This document shows positions 1 through 6,005 of a DNA stretch of 6,061 bases, one piece after another. The stretch lies in assembly GCA_021203665.1 (NCBI GenBank), contig JAJQAT010000220.1:1-6061 (forward strand), given 5' to 3'. The stretch's first letter is position 1. Every line of letters starts with the position of its first letter. The DNA is from Bacillota bacterium. GTDB taxonomy: Bacteria > Bacillota > Clostridia > UBA1381. The notes below the pieces were generated by a model. That model had not been told where the DNA came from. It did not search any database and saw only the letters and a program-made list of their open reading frames with translations. The translations under genes and the position numbers were made by a program.

Positions 1-621
1 TTTTTTTTCCTCCTCCTGGTTCGACAAAAATCCGCACTCAGCCAATATCGCCGGCATAGGCGGATCCTTCTTCAAATACAGGTTCTCGTCGGCGGTCTTT
101 ACGGCATGAGCTTCGGCTCCGGTTACCTCGGCTATGTTCTCCTGTATGCGCTTTGCGGTTTCCTCCGCCTCGGGATGGGATTTCGCGTAAAAAATATGCA
201 GTCCGTGAACGCTTCCGTCGCTGAACGAATTCATATGTATGCTCAAAAACAAATCCGCGCCGCTTTCTTTCATTATTTCAAGGCGCTTGTTCATATCCGA
301 CACCTTCATCTCGCGTATCGTTTCGGCGCTTTCGTCCTGTAAGCCGTAGTCATCTCCGCGCGTAAGAATAACCTCCGCGCCTCTGCCCTCCAGCACCTCT
401 TGCAGCTTTTGTACTATGGCAAAATTTATATCCTTCTCTATTGTCCCGTTTACGCCGACCGCGCCGCCGTCCGGCTCGCCGTGTCCGGCGTCAAGCACTA
501 TTTTAAATTTGTTTTCCGAAAAGGCTTGACTGCTTTCATATTTTTTAATTCCCAAAAACGAAATAATCGCCGCGATAATTATAAGTATAACCGCCGCGAT
601 ATACCTCCTTGTCACAATCAT
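1..621 (-). CDS. cwlD: CwlD-like N-acetylmuramoyl-L-alanine amidase, C-terminus cut by window edge
   Basis: A zinc-dependent amidase (Amidase_3) that cleaves the lactyl-amide bond between muramic acid and the stem peptide. CwlD members act in making muramic-delta-lactam in the spore cortex. The frame is open from the ATG at 621-619 to base 1, giving 207 residues without a stop. An N-terminal membrane segment (about residues 7-24) implies an extracytoplasmic catalytic domain. The expected residues are present: His47 in LDAGHG, Glu62 in IEKD, His129 in SIHMN and the catalytic Glu195 in AECGFLSN. B. subtilis CwlD is about 237 residues, so roughly 30 residues should lie beyond the edge. A GAAGGGA sequence about 10 bp upstream is a plausible ribosome-binding site. 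The gene follows a terminator, so it needs its own promoter; only a weak candidate is seen (TTGTAT, 19-bp gap, TAAAAT). The family call is firm. The CwlD subtype rests on size and overall resemblance. Confidence 0.85.
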   Translation of the reverse strand, partial: MIVTRRYIAAVILIIIAAIISFLGIKKYESSQAFSENKFKIVLDAGHGEPDGGAVGVNGTIEKDINFAIVQKLQEVLEGRGAEVILTRGDDYGLQDESAETIREMKVSDMNKRLEIMKESGADLFLSIHMNSFSDGSVHGLHIFYAKSHPEAEETAKRIQENIAEVTGAEAHAVKTADENLYLKKDPPMPAILAECGFLSNQEEEKK

Positions 622-681
622 AACGCACCGTTCCCTTCACAAAATATACTACATTTTATGAAAGAATCCCGCCGCGTATAC

Positions 682-724
682 AAATAAAATAAAGCGCGGC
701 AGTTACAGCGTAACCCGTCCGCGC
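682..724 (-). terminator. Rho-independent terminator after the glycosidase-rhodanese gene
   Basis: Read on the minus strand, a 6-bp GC stem (GCGCGG/CCGCGC, 719-724 with 694-699) continues through a small asymmetric internal loop into a 5-bp stem (GTTAC/GTAAC) closed by GCT. It is followed at once by TTTATTTTATTT. It begins 15 bp after the stop codon at 740-742. It separates the flavodiiron/GH27-rhodanese unit from the cwlD-like gene. Confidence 0.85.
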
Positions 725-739
725 CGGCTTTATCATTGC

Positions 740-2230
740 CTATTTAATTTTCGATAAATCAACGCCGCCCAAATAATACAGATTTTCATATCCGAGATAT
801 TTAAGGCTTGTATATGACTGACTGCTTCGTTTGCCCGTCGAGCAATAAACCGCGACCGGCGCGGATTTGTCCTTTATGAAATCCTCCGCTATGGCGTGTA
901 TATCCATATACGGTATGTTTATCGCTCCGGCAAGATGAGCGCGGGCATACTCGTGTTTTTCGCGCACGTCAACAAGATAGCCTCCGTTTTGCGCAAGCTC
1001 CTTTGCCTCGTCCGCAGTTATTTTGCGCATTTCCTCAGCCGGGGATATGTCCTCCTCATATTTATCGGGTACCTCCACCGCATTTTCGCTTTCTATCACG
1101 AATACGGCGGCGCCGCGCGGATTTATGCGGCGCGCTATTTTATTTTCGCGCGGCATATCCTCGTGCAGGCACACATCGCGCACGGAAATAATCTCTCCCG
1201 TCAATCCAGCCTCGGACAGTTTAAGCTCCATATCAAGCGGAGCATCGCTTCTGTTTAAAAATGCCACGGCTTTTTTGCTTGAGCTTTTCTTTCCCAAATC
1301 CTTTATCCAGATTTCTCCGAGCAGCTCGCCCGAATTATCCGTAAAATCCTTAACCGCATACGCCTGCAAGCACGCGCTGTCCTGATTAATTTCAATCAAT
1401 TCCTTGTTTTTCAATATATTGAGCGTGGAGTCCGAAATCCTTGTGAGGTCGCAGCCTATCATAAGCGGTGTGGACATCATACACCACATCGCAAAATGCG
1501 TCCTTTCCTCCTCCTCGCTCATTCCGTTGCCGAGCTGCATCATATCGAGGTCATTGATATGTCCCGGTCCGCAGTACTTCCTAAGACCCTTTATATTGTC
1601 AATCTGGTGTATTACCGACTTGAAATTCGGAACAATATCCGCGCCGGTGCGCCACGAATCGGCAACCTGCGCCGCCCATGCGCCCGGGAACTGCCAACGG
1701 CATATATTGTACACTATCGTTCTGCCGGTTCTTTCTCGGATTTCATCTATGATTTTTCCGATTTTTCCGTACTGCTCCTCCTCATCAAGTCCGAGGCGCA
1801 CTCCGCCGCACCAGTCCACCTTTATGAAGTCAAAGCCCCATTCCTCAAGATACATTTCAAGGTCCCGCTTTTCATATCCGTAAAGTCCGACCTTTTCTCC
1901 GTTTTTGCCCTCTCCGTCATAATAGAATCCGCAGGTGTTGTCGCCCGCGTCGGAATATATACCGGCTTTAAGTCCCTTTTTATGGGCGTAATCCGCTATT
2001 ACCTTTACGCCGTTCGGGAAGCGTTCGGCGTGTATCTTTAAAACGCCGTTTTCATCGCGTCCGCCGAAAAATCCGTCGTCCATATTAATATAATCATATC
2101 CGTAATCGGATAATCCCGTGCTTACGAGCGCGTCAATCTGCTCTTTCATTCTTTTTTCGTTTATATCCGTCCTGAAACAATTCCAGGACGCCCACCCCAT
2201 AATAGGCGTTTTTCTTTTGTTTGATTTCAT
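740..2230 (-). CDS. GH27 alpha-galactosidase-type glycosidase fused to a C-terminal rhodanese domain
   Basis: 496 residues with no signal peptide, so probably cytoplasmic. Residues about 8-290 form a GH27 barrel: MGWASWN (11-17), MDD (50-52, matching human alpha-galactosidase A Asp92/Asp93), KVDW with the nucleophile Asp139, and RTGAD with Arg194 and the acid/base Asp198, then GHINDLDM (223-230) and INQD (281-284). A beta-sandwich follows to about residue 380, then an acidic linker (about 381-400). Residues about 402-496 are a rhodanese fold with LVDVRE (419-424) and the active-site loop CSTGKR, whose Cys463 would carry the persulfide. Retaining GH27 enzymes remove alpha-galactose; some release beta-L-arabinopyranose or alpha-N-acetylgalactosamine. 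The position of human Glu203, which contacts the substrate, appears to be Arg178 (CRW), so the exact sugar is uncertain. AGGAGG lies 6 bp before the ATG. The flavodiiron gene ends 18 bp upstream with no terminator, so the two are probably co-transcribed. Catalytic motifs of both domains are intact and no frameshift is visible at the junction. Confidence 0.93.
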   Translation of the reverse strand: MKSNKRKTPIMGWASWNCFRTDINEKRMKEQIDALVSTGLSDYGYDYINMDDGFFGGRDENGVLKIHAERFPNGVKVIADYAHKKGLKAGIYSDAGDNTCGFYYDGEGKNGEKVGLYGYEKRDLEMYLEEWGFDFIKVDWCGGVRLGLDEEEQYGKIGKIIDEIRERTGRTIVYNICRWQFPGAWAAQVADSWRTGADIVPNFKSVIHQIDNIKGLRKYCGPGHINDLDMMQLGNGMSEEEERTHFAMWCMMSTPLMIGCDLTRISDSTLNILKNKELIEINQDSACLQAYAVKDFTDNSGELLGEIWIKDLGKKSSSKKAVAFLNRSDAPLDMELKLSEAGLTGEIISVRDVCLHEDMPRENKIARRINPRGAAVFVIESENAVEVPDKYEEDISPAEEMRKITADEAKELAQNGGYLVDVREKHEYARAHLAGAINIPYMDIHAIAEDFIKDKSAPVAVYCSTGKRSSQSYTSLKYLGYENLYYLGGVDLSKIK

Positions 2231-2248
2231 AAAATCCCTCCTATTATT

Positions 2249-3418
2249 TTATCTTCCGAGCGTTTTTAACAGCTCATCCGCCATTTCCTCCATATCGGAA
2301 ATCGTGCCCGCCTTAACGGCGGATTTTATTGTAACCGTTTTATCGAGAATATTGATATTCTTCATCTGCTCCAGCGCGGTGCGCATATGCTTTGCCGCCA
2401 TCGGTCCCCATGAGCCGTTTTCAATAAGCGCGACGGTTCTGTTTCTGTACGTCTTTGACTTCAAATGAGCGAGGAAGTCCTCCATACACGGGAACAAGCC
2501 GCCGTCATACGTGGCGCACGCCAACACAAGTCCGTCATATCTGAAAGCCTCGGCTACAGCCGCCGACATATCCGAGCGCGACAAATCAAACAAAGACACG
2601 TTTTCCTCGCCCTTTTCCTTTAAAATACCGGCGAATTTCTTTGCCGCCTCGGCGGTATTGCCGTGAATGGACGCGTACGCGACGGTTATACCCTTGTCCT
2701 CCGGCTCATACTTGCTCCATACATCATATTTTTCAATATAATGCTCCACATTTTCCTTAAGTGCAGCGCCGTGCAGCGGACAGATAATCTCAATATCCAG
2801 CGCCGCCGCTTTTTTTAGCAATGACTGCACCTGCACTCCGTATTTTCCTACAATGTTGATATAATAGCGGCGCGCCTCGCTGTCCCAGCCGTCCGAGTCA
2901 AGCGCGCCGAATGTTCCGAACGCGTCCGCCGAAAACAGAACCTTGTCCGTCTTATCATAGGTTACCATTACCTCCGGCCAATGCACCATGGGCGCCGTAA
3001 AAAATTGCAATGTATGCTTTCCGAGCGTCAGCTCGTCGCCATCCTTTACGACAACGCGCCTGTCGGCAAAATCGTTATCAAAAAACTGAGGCAGCATAGC
3101 GAATGTCTTAGCGTTGCCGACAAGCTCCGCATTAGGATATTTTTCCGCGAAACGCGCAATATTTGCAGCGTGATCCGGCTCAAGATGAGATATTACAAGG
3201 TATGACGGCTCCTTACCTCCGAGTGCCTCCTCCACGTTTTTGAGCCACTCGTCCGTCGCCCTCGCGTCAACGGTGTCCATAACCGTTATTTTATCATCTG
3301 TTATGATGTATGAGTTATACGTTATGCCGTTCGGAACGGCGTACTGACTTTCAAATAAATCAAGATTGCTGTCGTAAACTCCCGCGTAATAAATTGTTTC
3401 CGTTATTTTTGTATACAT
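2249..3418 (-). CDS. fprA: Class A flavodiiron protein (O2/NO reductase)
   Basis: A cytoplasmic enzyme that reduces O2 to water, or NO to N2O, using a diiron site and FMN; it usually takes electrons from rubredoxin. From the ATG at 3418 it has 389 residues, the usual class A length. The metallo-beta-lactamase domain (about 1-243) has the ligand set H-x-E-x-D-H at 78-83 (SHLEPDHAAN), then His146 (VHWPE), Asp165 (SADAFG) and His216 (PLHG). The flavodoxin domain (about 245-389) has the FMN phosphate loop SIHGNT (250-255) and the loops TYDGG and NGSWG. No rubredoxin domain is fused, so a partner must be encoded elsewhere. A longer frame runs back to a GTG at 3466, but that codon sits at the predicted transcription start. 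The family normally begins near MYTK, which puts the first His at about 79. An ATG at 3427 (MRTMYTK) is a fair alternative, since AAAGG and GAGG motifs overlap here. The gene leads a likely two-gene unit with the GH27-rhodanese gene. Confidence 0.92.
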   Translation of the reverse strand: MYTKITETIYYAGVYDSNLDLFESQYAVPNGITYNSYIITDDKITVMDTVDARATDEWLKNVEEALGGKEPSYLVISHLEPDHAANIARFAEKYPNAELVGNAKTFAMLPQFFDNDFADRRVVVKDGDELTLGKHTLQFFTAPMVHWPEVMVTYDKTDKVLFSADAFGTFGALDSDGWDSEARRYYINIVGKYGVQVQSLLKKAAALDIEIICPLHGAALKENVEHYIEKYDVWSKYEPEDKGITVAYASIHGNTAEAAKKFAGILKEKGEENVSLFDLSRSDMSAAVAEAFRYDGLVLACATYDGGLFPCMEDFLAHLKSKTYRNRTVALIENGSWGPMAAKHMRTALEQMKNINILDKTVTIKSAVKAGTISDMEEMADELLKTLGR

Positions 3419-3472
3419 TGTCCTCATTGCCTTTCTGTCTGGAATTATGTGTTTTATGATGCACACAAACAG

Positions 3473-3501
3473 ATTATACCACCTTTTTGGTATAAAATCA
3501 A
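3473..3501 (-). promoter_or_regulatory. Sigma-A-type promoter of the flavodiiron/GH27-rhodanese unit
   Basis: On the minus strand TTGATT (3496-3501) and TATAAT (3473-3478) are separated by exactly 17 bp, a near-consensus housekeeping promoter. Transcription would start at about 3466, leaving a leader of about 48 nt before the ATG at 3418. This rules against the GTG start at 3466. The GH4 stop codon lies 11 bp upstream of the -35 box and no terminator separates them, so some read-through from GH4 is possible. Confidence 0.8.
3474..3495. promoter_or_regulatory. Perfect inverted repeat filling the promoter spacer, probable operator
   Basis: TTATACCA and TGGTATAA are perfect 8-bp arms separated by 6 bp. 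The repeat begins next to the -35 box and covers five of the six -10 bases. This placement is typical of a repressor site that blocks RNA polymerase. There is no U-tract after it, so it is not a terminator. I do not recognise the regulator from this motif. Confidence 0.6.
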
Positions 3502-3511
3502 CACTCCGGTA

Positions 3512-4900
3512 TTAAAAATACATTTTTAAATACTCTTTTGTGTTATTTATCATTTCATCGAACATTGCTCTCGCGTCCTTAACGCTCAAATATATATTCG
3601 GGTCGGTTACAAACGCCGCGAATACTCCGTCAAGGTCGCGCTTTAACGCCGCGTCCACAACCCTTTCCTGCTCTCCGCATACGCGGCTTATAAGCGGGTA
3701 GATTTCATCGGGAAGATTTCCCGCGTATACCGGACTCAGGGAATTTGCCCTAAATGCCGCGTTTGTTTCTACCACCGCGCCCATGGGCAGGTTCGGAATT
3801 TGTCCGTAATTCGGAATATTCACGTTGGTTACAAGGTCGCGAAGTCCGAGCAGAGCGCGTATTTGCTGTACTCCCTCCTCGCCCGTTTCCTTAAGCTCAA
3901 ACCTTTCTTCACCGCTGTAGAGTCTTTGGCTTTTTTCAAGACGTTTCTTTAAATCCTCTTTTCTCCATGAAACGGGTGTAAGCGCGAATCCCCATTTTTC
4001 AACGGTTTCGGGGTCCTTCAAATACCAGTCGCCCGGGCAAAACTCCGCGAGATGTCTGTCGCCAGCGGCGGCTATACTGCCGTATCTTAGGAACAGGTCA
4101 ATCTTGACCTTTTCACTGCAAGAGAAAAATCTGTTCATCCAGTTTTCGTCAACATCCCTTGTGTAGCCCGTATCCTTGTATTTCTCGGCAAATTCGCGGT
4201 ACACCGGAAATATGTCGATATTCCTGTACTGCGCCTTTGTAAGCCAAGTGAAGTGGTTCACGCCCACCACGTTCACCTTTATGTCCTCTCTCTTGACATT
4301 CTCTAAGCCGCGCATTTCCTCAAGCGCGGTTACAAGCAGCTTTTGAGTGCCGAATACCTCGTGGCAGCAGCCGAACGCCTTAATTTGCGGAAATACCCTA
4401 TAAAGCGTCTTTACGCACATTGTCATCGGGTTGGTGTAATTTATTACCCATGCGTCGGGACAGTATTTTTTTATGCTTTCCGCGATTTCCTCGAACATAG
4501 GTATGGTGCGCAGCGCCCTTAAAATTCCGCCCGCGCCCGCCGTGTCTCCGACGGACTGGTAAATACCGTATTTTTCCGGAAGATGCACGTCGCTTTCCAT
4601 TTCGTCAAACGTGCCAGGAAGTATAGATATTATCACGAAATCCGCGCCGGTGAGCGCGGCTTCAATATCGCTTACAGCCTTATATTCCCATACCGCTTTG
4701 CAATTATCCGCGTCTTTTATTCCGTTGCCTATGACCTCATTTTTCTTCGCCGCGTCAAAATCAATGTCGTAAAGATATACTGTTCCGCTCATATCGTCCA
4801 CGGCGGCAAGGTCGCTCATCAAGCCCCACGCCCAGCCGCGCGAGCCGCCGCCTATATACGCAATCTTGACTTCCTCGGCTTTGTTTTCAACATATTTCAT
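3512..4900 (-). CDS. lplD: GH4 NAD-dependent glycosidase, probable alpha-galacturonidase
   Basis: 462 residues, cytoplasmic, no signal peptide. GH4 enzymes cleave glycosides by an oxidation/elimination route using NAD and a divalent metal, usually Mn2+. The Rossmann loop IGGGSRGW is at 16-23 and Asp45 ends the second strand (VYLYDID). NPMT (157-160) and GVNHF (213-217, His216 a predicted metal ligand with Cys179) complete the core. The family's specificity motif reads CHEV (179-182). From what I know of GH4, CHEV was reported for LplD-type alpha-galacturonidases. Melibiases of the family show CHS, and phospho-glycosidases show CN(V/I)P. The most likely substrate is therefore alpha-galacturonides from pectin, though annotation pipelines may call this alpha-glucosidase or alpha-galactosidase. 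GGAGG lies 8 bp before the ATG. The gene has its own promoter and no visible terminator before the flavodiiron promoter. Family very sure; substrate about 0.6. Confidence 0.93.
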   Translation of the reverse strand: MKYVENKAEEVKIAYIGGGSRGWAWGLMSDLAAVDDMSGTVYLYDIDFDAAKKNEVIGNGIKDADNCKAVWEYKAVSDIEAALTGADFVIISILPGTFDEMESDVHLPEKYGIYQSVGDTAGAGGILRALRTIPMFEEIAESIKKYCPDAWVINYTNPMTMCVKTLYRVFPQIKAFGCCHEVFGTQKLLVTALEEMRGLENVKREDIKVNVVGVNHFTWLTKAQYRNIDIFPVYREFAEKYKDTGYTRDVDENWMNRFFSCSEKVKIDLFLRYGSIAAAGDRHLAEFCPGDWYLKDPETVEKWGFALTPVSWRKEDLKKRLEKSQRLYSGEERFELKETGEEGVQQIRALLGLRDLVTNVNIPNYGQIPNLPMGAVVETNAAFRANSLSPVYAGNLPDEIYPLISRVCGEQERVVDAALKRDLDGVFAAFVTDPNIYLSVKDARAMFDEMINNTKEYLKMYF

Positions 4901-4931
4901 TTTAATTACCTCCGAAATTTTTCACAATAAT

Positions 4932-4960
4932 ATTTTACCCTATTTTACCGCCGATTTCAA
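4932..4960 (-). promoter_or_regulatory. Sigma-A-type promoter of the GH4 gene
   Basis: On the minus strand TTGAAA (4955-4960) and TAAAAT (4932-4937) are 17 bp apart. The predicted start near 4925 gives a leader of about 25 nt with GGAGG just before the ATG at 4900. The spacer and -10 contain GGTAAAATA twice with a 10-bp period (4931-4949). No terminator is visible between the upstream amidase stop (4975-4977) and this promoter. Confidence 0.7.
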
Positions 4961-4974
4961 TAGGAATATTGTAA

Positions 4975-5940
4975 TTAATGTGTTTGCAAATATTCATCCA
5001 CTCCCTCGGCTATGGCTTTGCCTATCGCGTCGCTTGACGATTGCAGTATCTCCAAATCGGCGGTGCTGTCGAAAAAGCCTATTTCCATGTACGCTATCGG
5101 CACGGGGGATTTATTGAATAAAATCAGGTACGGCGTGTTTATCGGAGCGTTTTCCGAAAGTCCCGTCGCCGCCGCAACCTTAGAGTTTATAATCTCGCCC
5201 AGACTGTTTGACAAGGATATGTAATTATCCGGAATATAGCTTTGCGTGTATGTGGCGTTCAGACTTATATATGACGTTCCCCTGCCGCCGCCCGCGTTTG
5301 AATGTATGCAGACATACACCGCCGCGTCCGGCTCAAGCGTTATATCGTTATTCGGGAAGCAGTAGGATACACGCTTATCCATCGACGGGTTTTGGTCGTT
5401 TGAGGTTCTCGTCATACGCACCTCATATCCCATTTGCTCCAGATATTTTTGCGCGGCGAGCGCATTGTTTAAGTTGAGAGTCGGCTCGGTGTCCCTGTCG
5501 CCGTTGCCTATAGGGTACCAGCAGGAGCCGTTTTGCGGGCAAAGTCCCGTGCAGCCGCTGCCGTAGCAGTCCTCGCCGAATGTTCCGTTTTTATAGTGGC
5601 GCCACTCTCCCCAGCCGCCCTTTGAGGCGTTATATTCATAGCCCTCGGCGATTTTTTCGTCATCGGTCATTTGCGAGGAGGACTTTCCGTGTCCCGCGTC
5701 AAGCACAATCACCGTCTTTGCCGTCTCGGTCGGCTCGGGTGTCGGCTCCTCCGTGGGAGATGGCGCGGGTTCCTCGGTCGGAGAAGGCGCAGGCTCCTCG
5801 GTTTCGATGATAACATTTTGCTCCCCGTTGTGTTTTTCCTGCCTGTTAGACGCGCATACGGCGATTATACAGAATATAACCGCCGCCGCGAGAAATATCA
5901 GCGACGCCTTTAAAAGCAGCTTTAATCGCTTATCGTTCAT
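4975..5940 (-). CDS. Membrane-anchored N-acetylmuramoyl-L-alanine amidase with Pro/Glu linker and Cys-bearing insertion
   Basis: 321 residues. Residues about 8-30 are a hydrophobic signal-anchor (no good lipobox). Residues 48-72 are a repeated TEEPAPSP-type linker likely to span the wall matrix. An Amidase_3 catalytic domain runs from about 76 to 319. The zinc site and catalytic residues are visible: His84 in LDAGHG, Glu152 in TEPTLNLN, His213 in CIHSNA and Glu286 in YMEIGFF. The enzyme should cut the muramic acid to L-alanine bond in peptidoglycan outside the membrane. About 65 residues separate the first His from Glu152, against about 15 in the CwlD-like protein here. The extra segment holds four cysteines (125, 130, 134, 140) and many Gly and Trp residues. 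AAAGGAG lies 7 bp before the ATG. No convincing promoter fits between the start and the terminator-like hairpin upstream. It is unrelated in sequence style to CwlD apart from the shared fold; its physiological role (division, growth or lysis) cannot be told from sequence. Confidence 0.92.
   Translation of the reverse strand: MNDKRLKLLLKASLIFLAAAVIFCIIAVCASNRQEKHNGEQNVIIETEEPAPSPTEEPAPSPTEEPTPEPTETAKTVIVLDAGHGKSSSQMTDDEKIAEGYEYNASKGGWGEWRHYKNGTFGEDCYGSGCTGLCPQNGSCWYPIGNGDRDTEPTLNLNNALAAQKYLEQMGYEVRMTRTSNDQNPSMDKRVSYCFPNNDITLEPDAAVYVCIHSNAGGGRGTSYISLNATYTQSYIPDNYISLSNSLGEIINSKVAAATGLSENAPINTPYLILFNKSPVPIAYMEIGFFDSTADLEILQSSSDAIGKAIAEGVDEYLQTH
5725..5799 (-). repeat. In-frame tandem repeat encoding the Pro/Glu/Thr linker
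   Basis: Three consecutive 8-residue units (EEPAPSPT, EEPAPSPT, EEPTPEPT) at residues 48-71 of the amidase, a 24-bp period in DNA. The third unit has diverged. Such units commonly vary in copy number and act as a flexible spacer between membrane anchor and catalytic domain. Confidence 0.8.
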
Positions 5941-5965
5941 TTGTTTACTCCTTTTTTTCTATAGT

Positions 5966-6001
5966 AAAAATTAAGAAAACAGACCGTTAAAATTAACGGC
6001 C
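5966..6001 (-). terminator. Terminator-like hairpin upstream of the membrane-anchored amidase gene
   Basis: On the minus strand GGCCGTTAA pairs with TTAACGGTC (one G-U pair, 2- to 4-nt loop), followed by TGTTTTCTTAATTTTT. It most simply ends an off-window upstream gene. Because it lies only about 25-60 bp before the amidase ATG, with no promoter visible after it, it could instead act as a leader attenuator. The upper stem is AT-rich and the T-tract interrupted, so it may be leaky. Confidence 0.55.
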
Positions 6002-6005
6002 TCCG

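Noticed and set aside
106..687. Plus-strand open frames of 78 and 95 codons near the left edge
   Set aside because: They oppose the CwlD-like coding sequence and the terminator, with no homology-like features.
896..2041. Several plus-strand open frames of 60-180 codons opposite the GH27-rhodanese gene
   Set aside because: They are antisense to a gene with intact catalytic motifs, lack ribosome-binding sites and known motifs, and have the odd composition expected of shadow frames.
3474..3495. Inverted repeat considered as a terminator for the GH4 gene
   Set aside because: AT-rich stem with no T-tract after it; its exact fit between -35 and -10 makes an operator far more likely.
4947..4960. 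Possible catabolite-repression (cre) site TGAAATCGGCGGTA at the GH4 promoter
   Set aside because: The left half fits the cre consensus but the right half misses two conserved positions, so it is not supportable without a genome-wide model.
5840..5925. Lipoprotein signal (Cys near residues 24 and 29) in the membrane-anchored amidase
   Set aside because: The residues before each Cys do not fit a lipobox; a plain signal-anchor explains the segment better.
4583..5974. Plus-strand open frames opposite the GH4 start and the amidase gene
   Set aside because: Antisense shadows; the Pro/Arg- and Ser-rich translations come from the Glu/Pro linker repeat and GC-rich codons.
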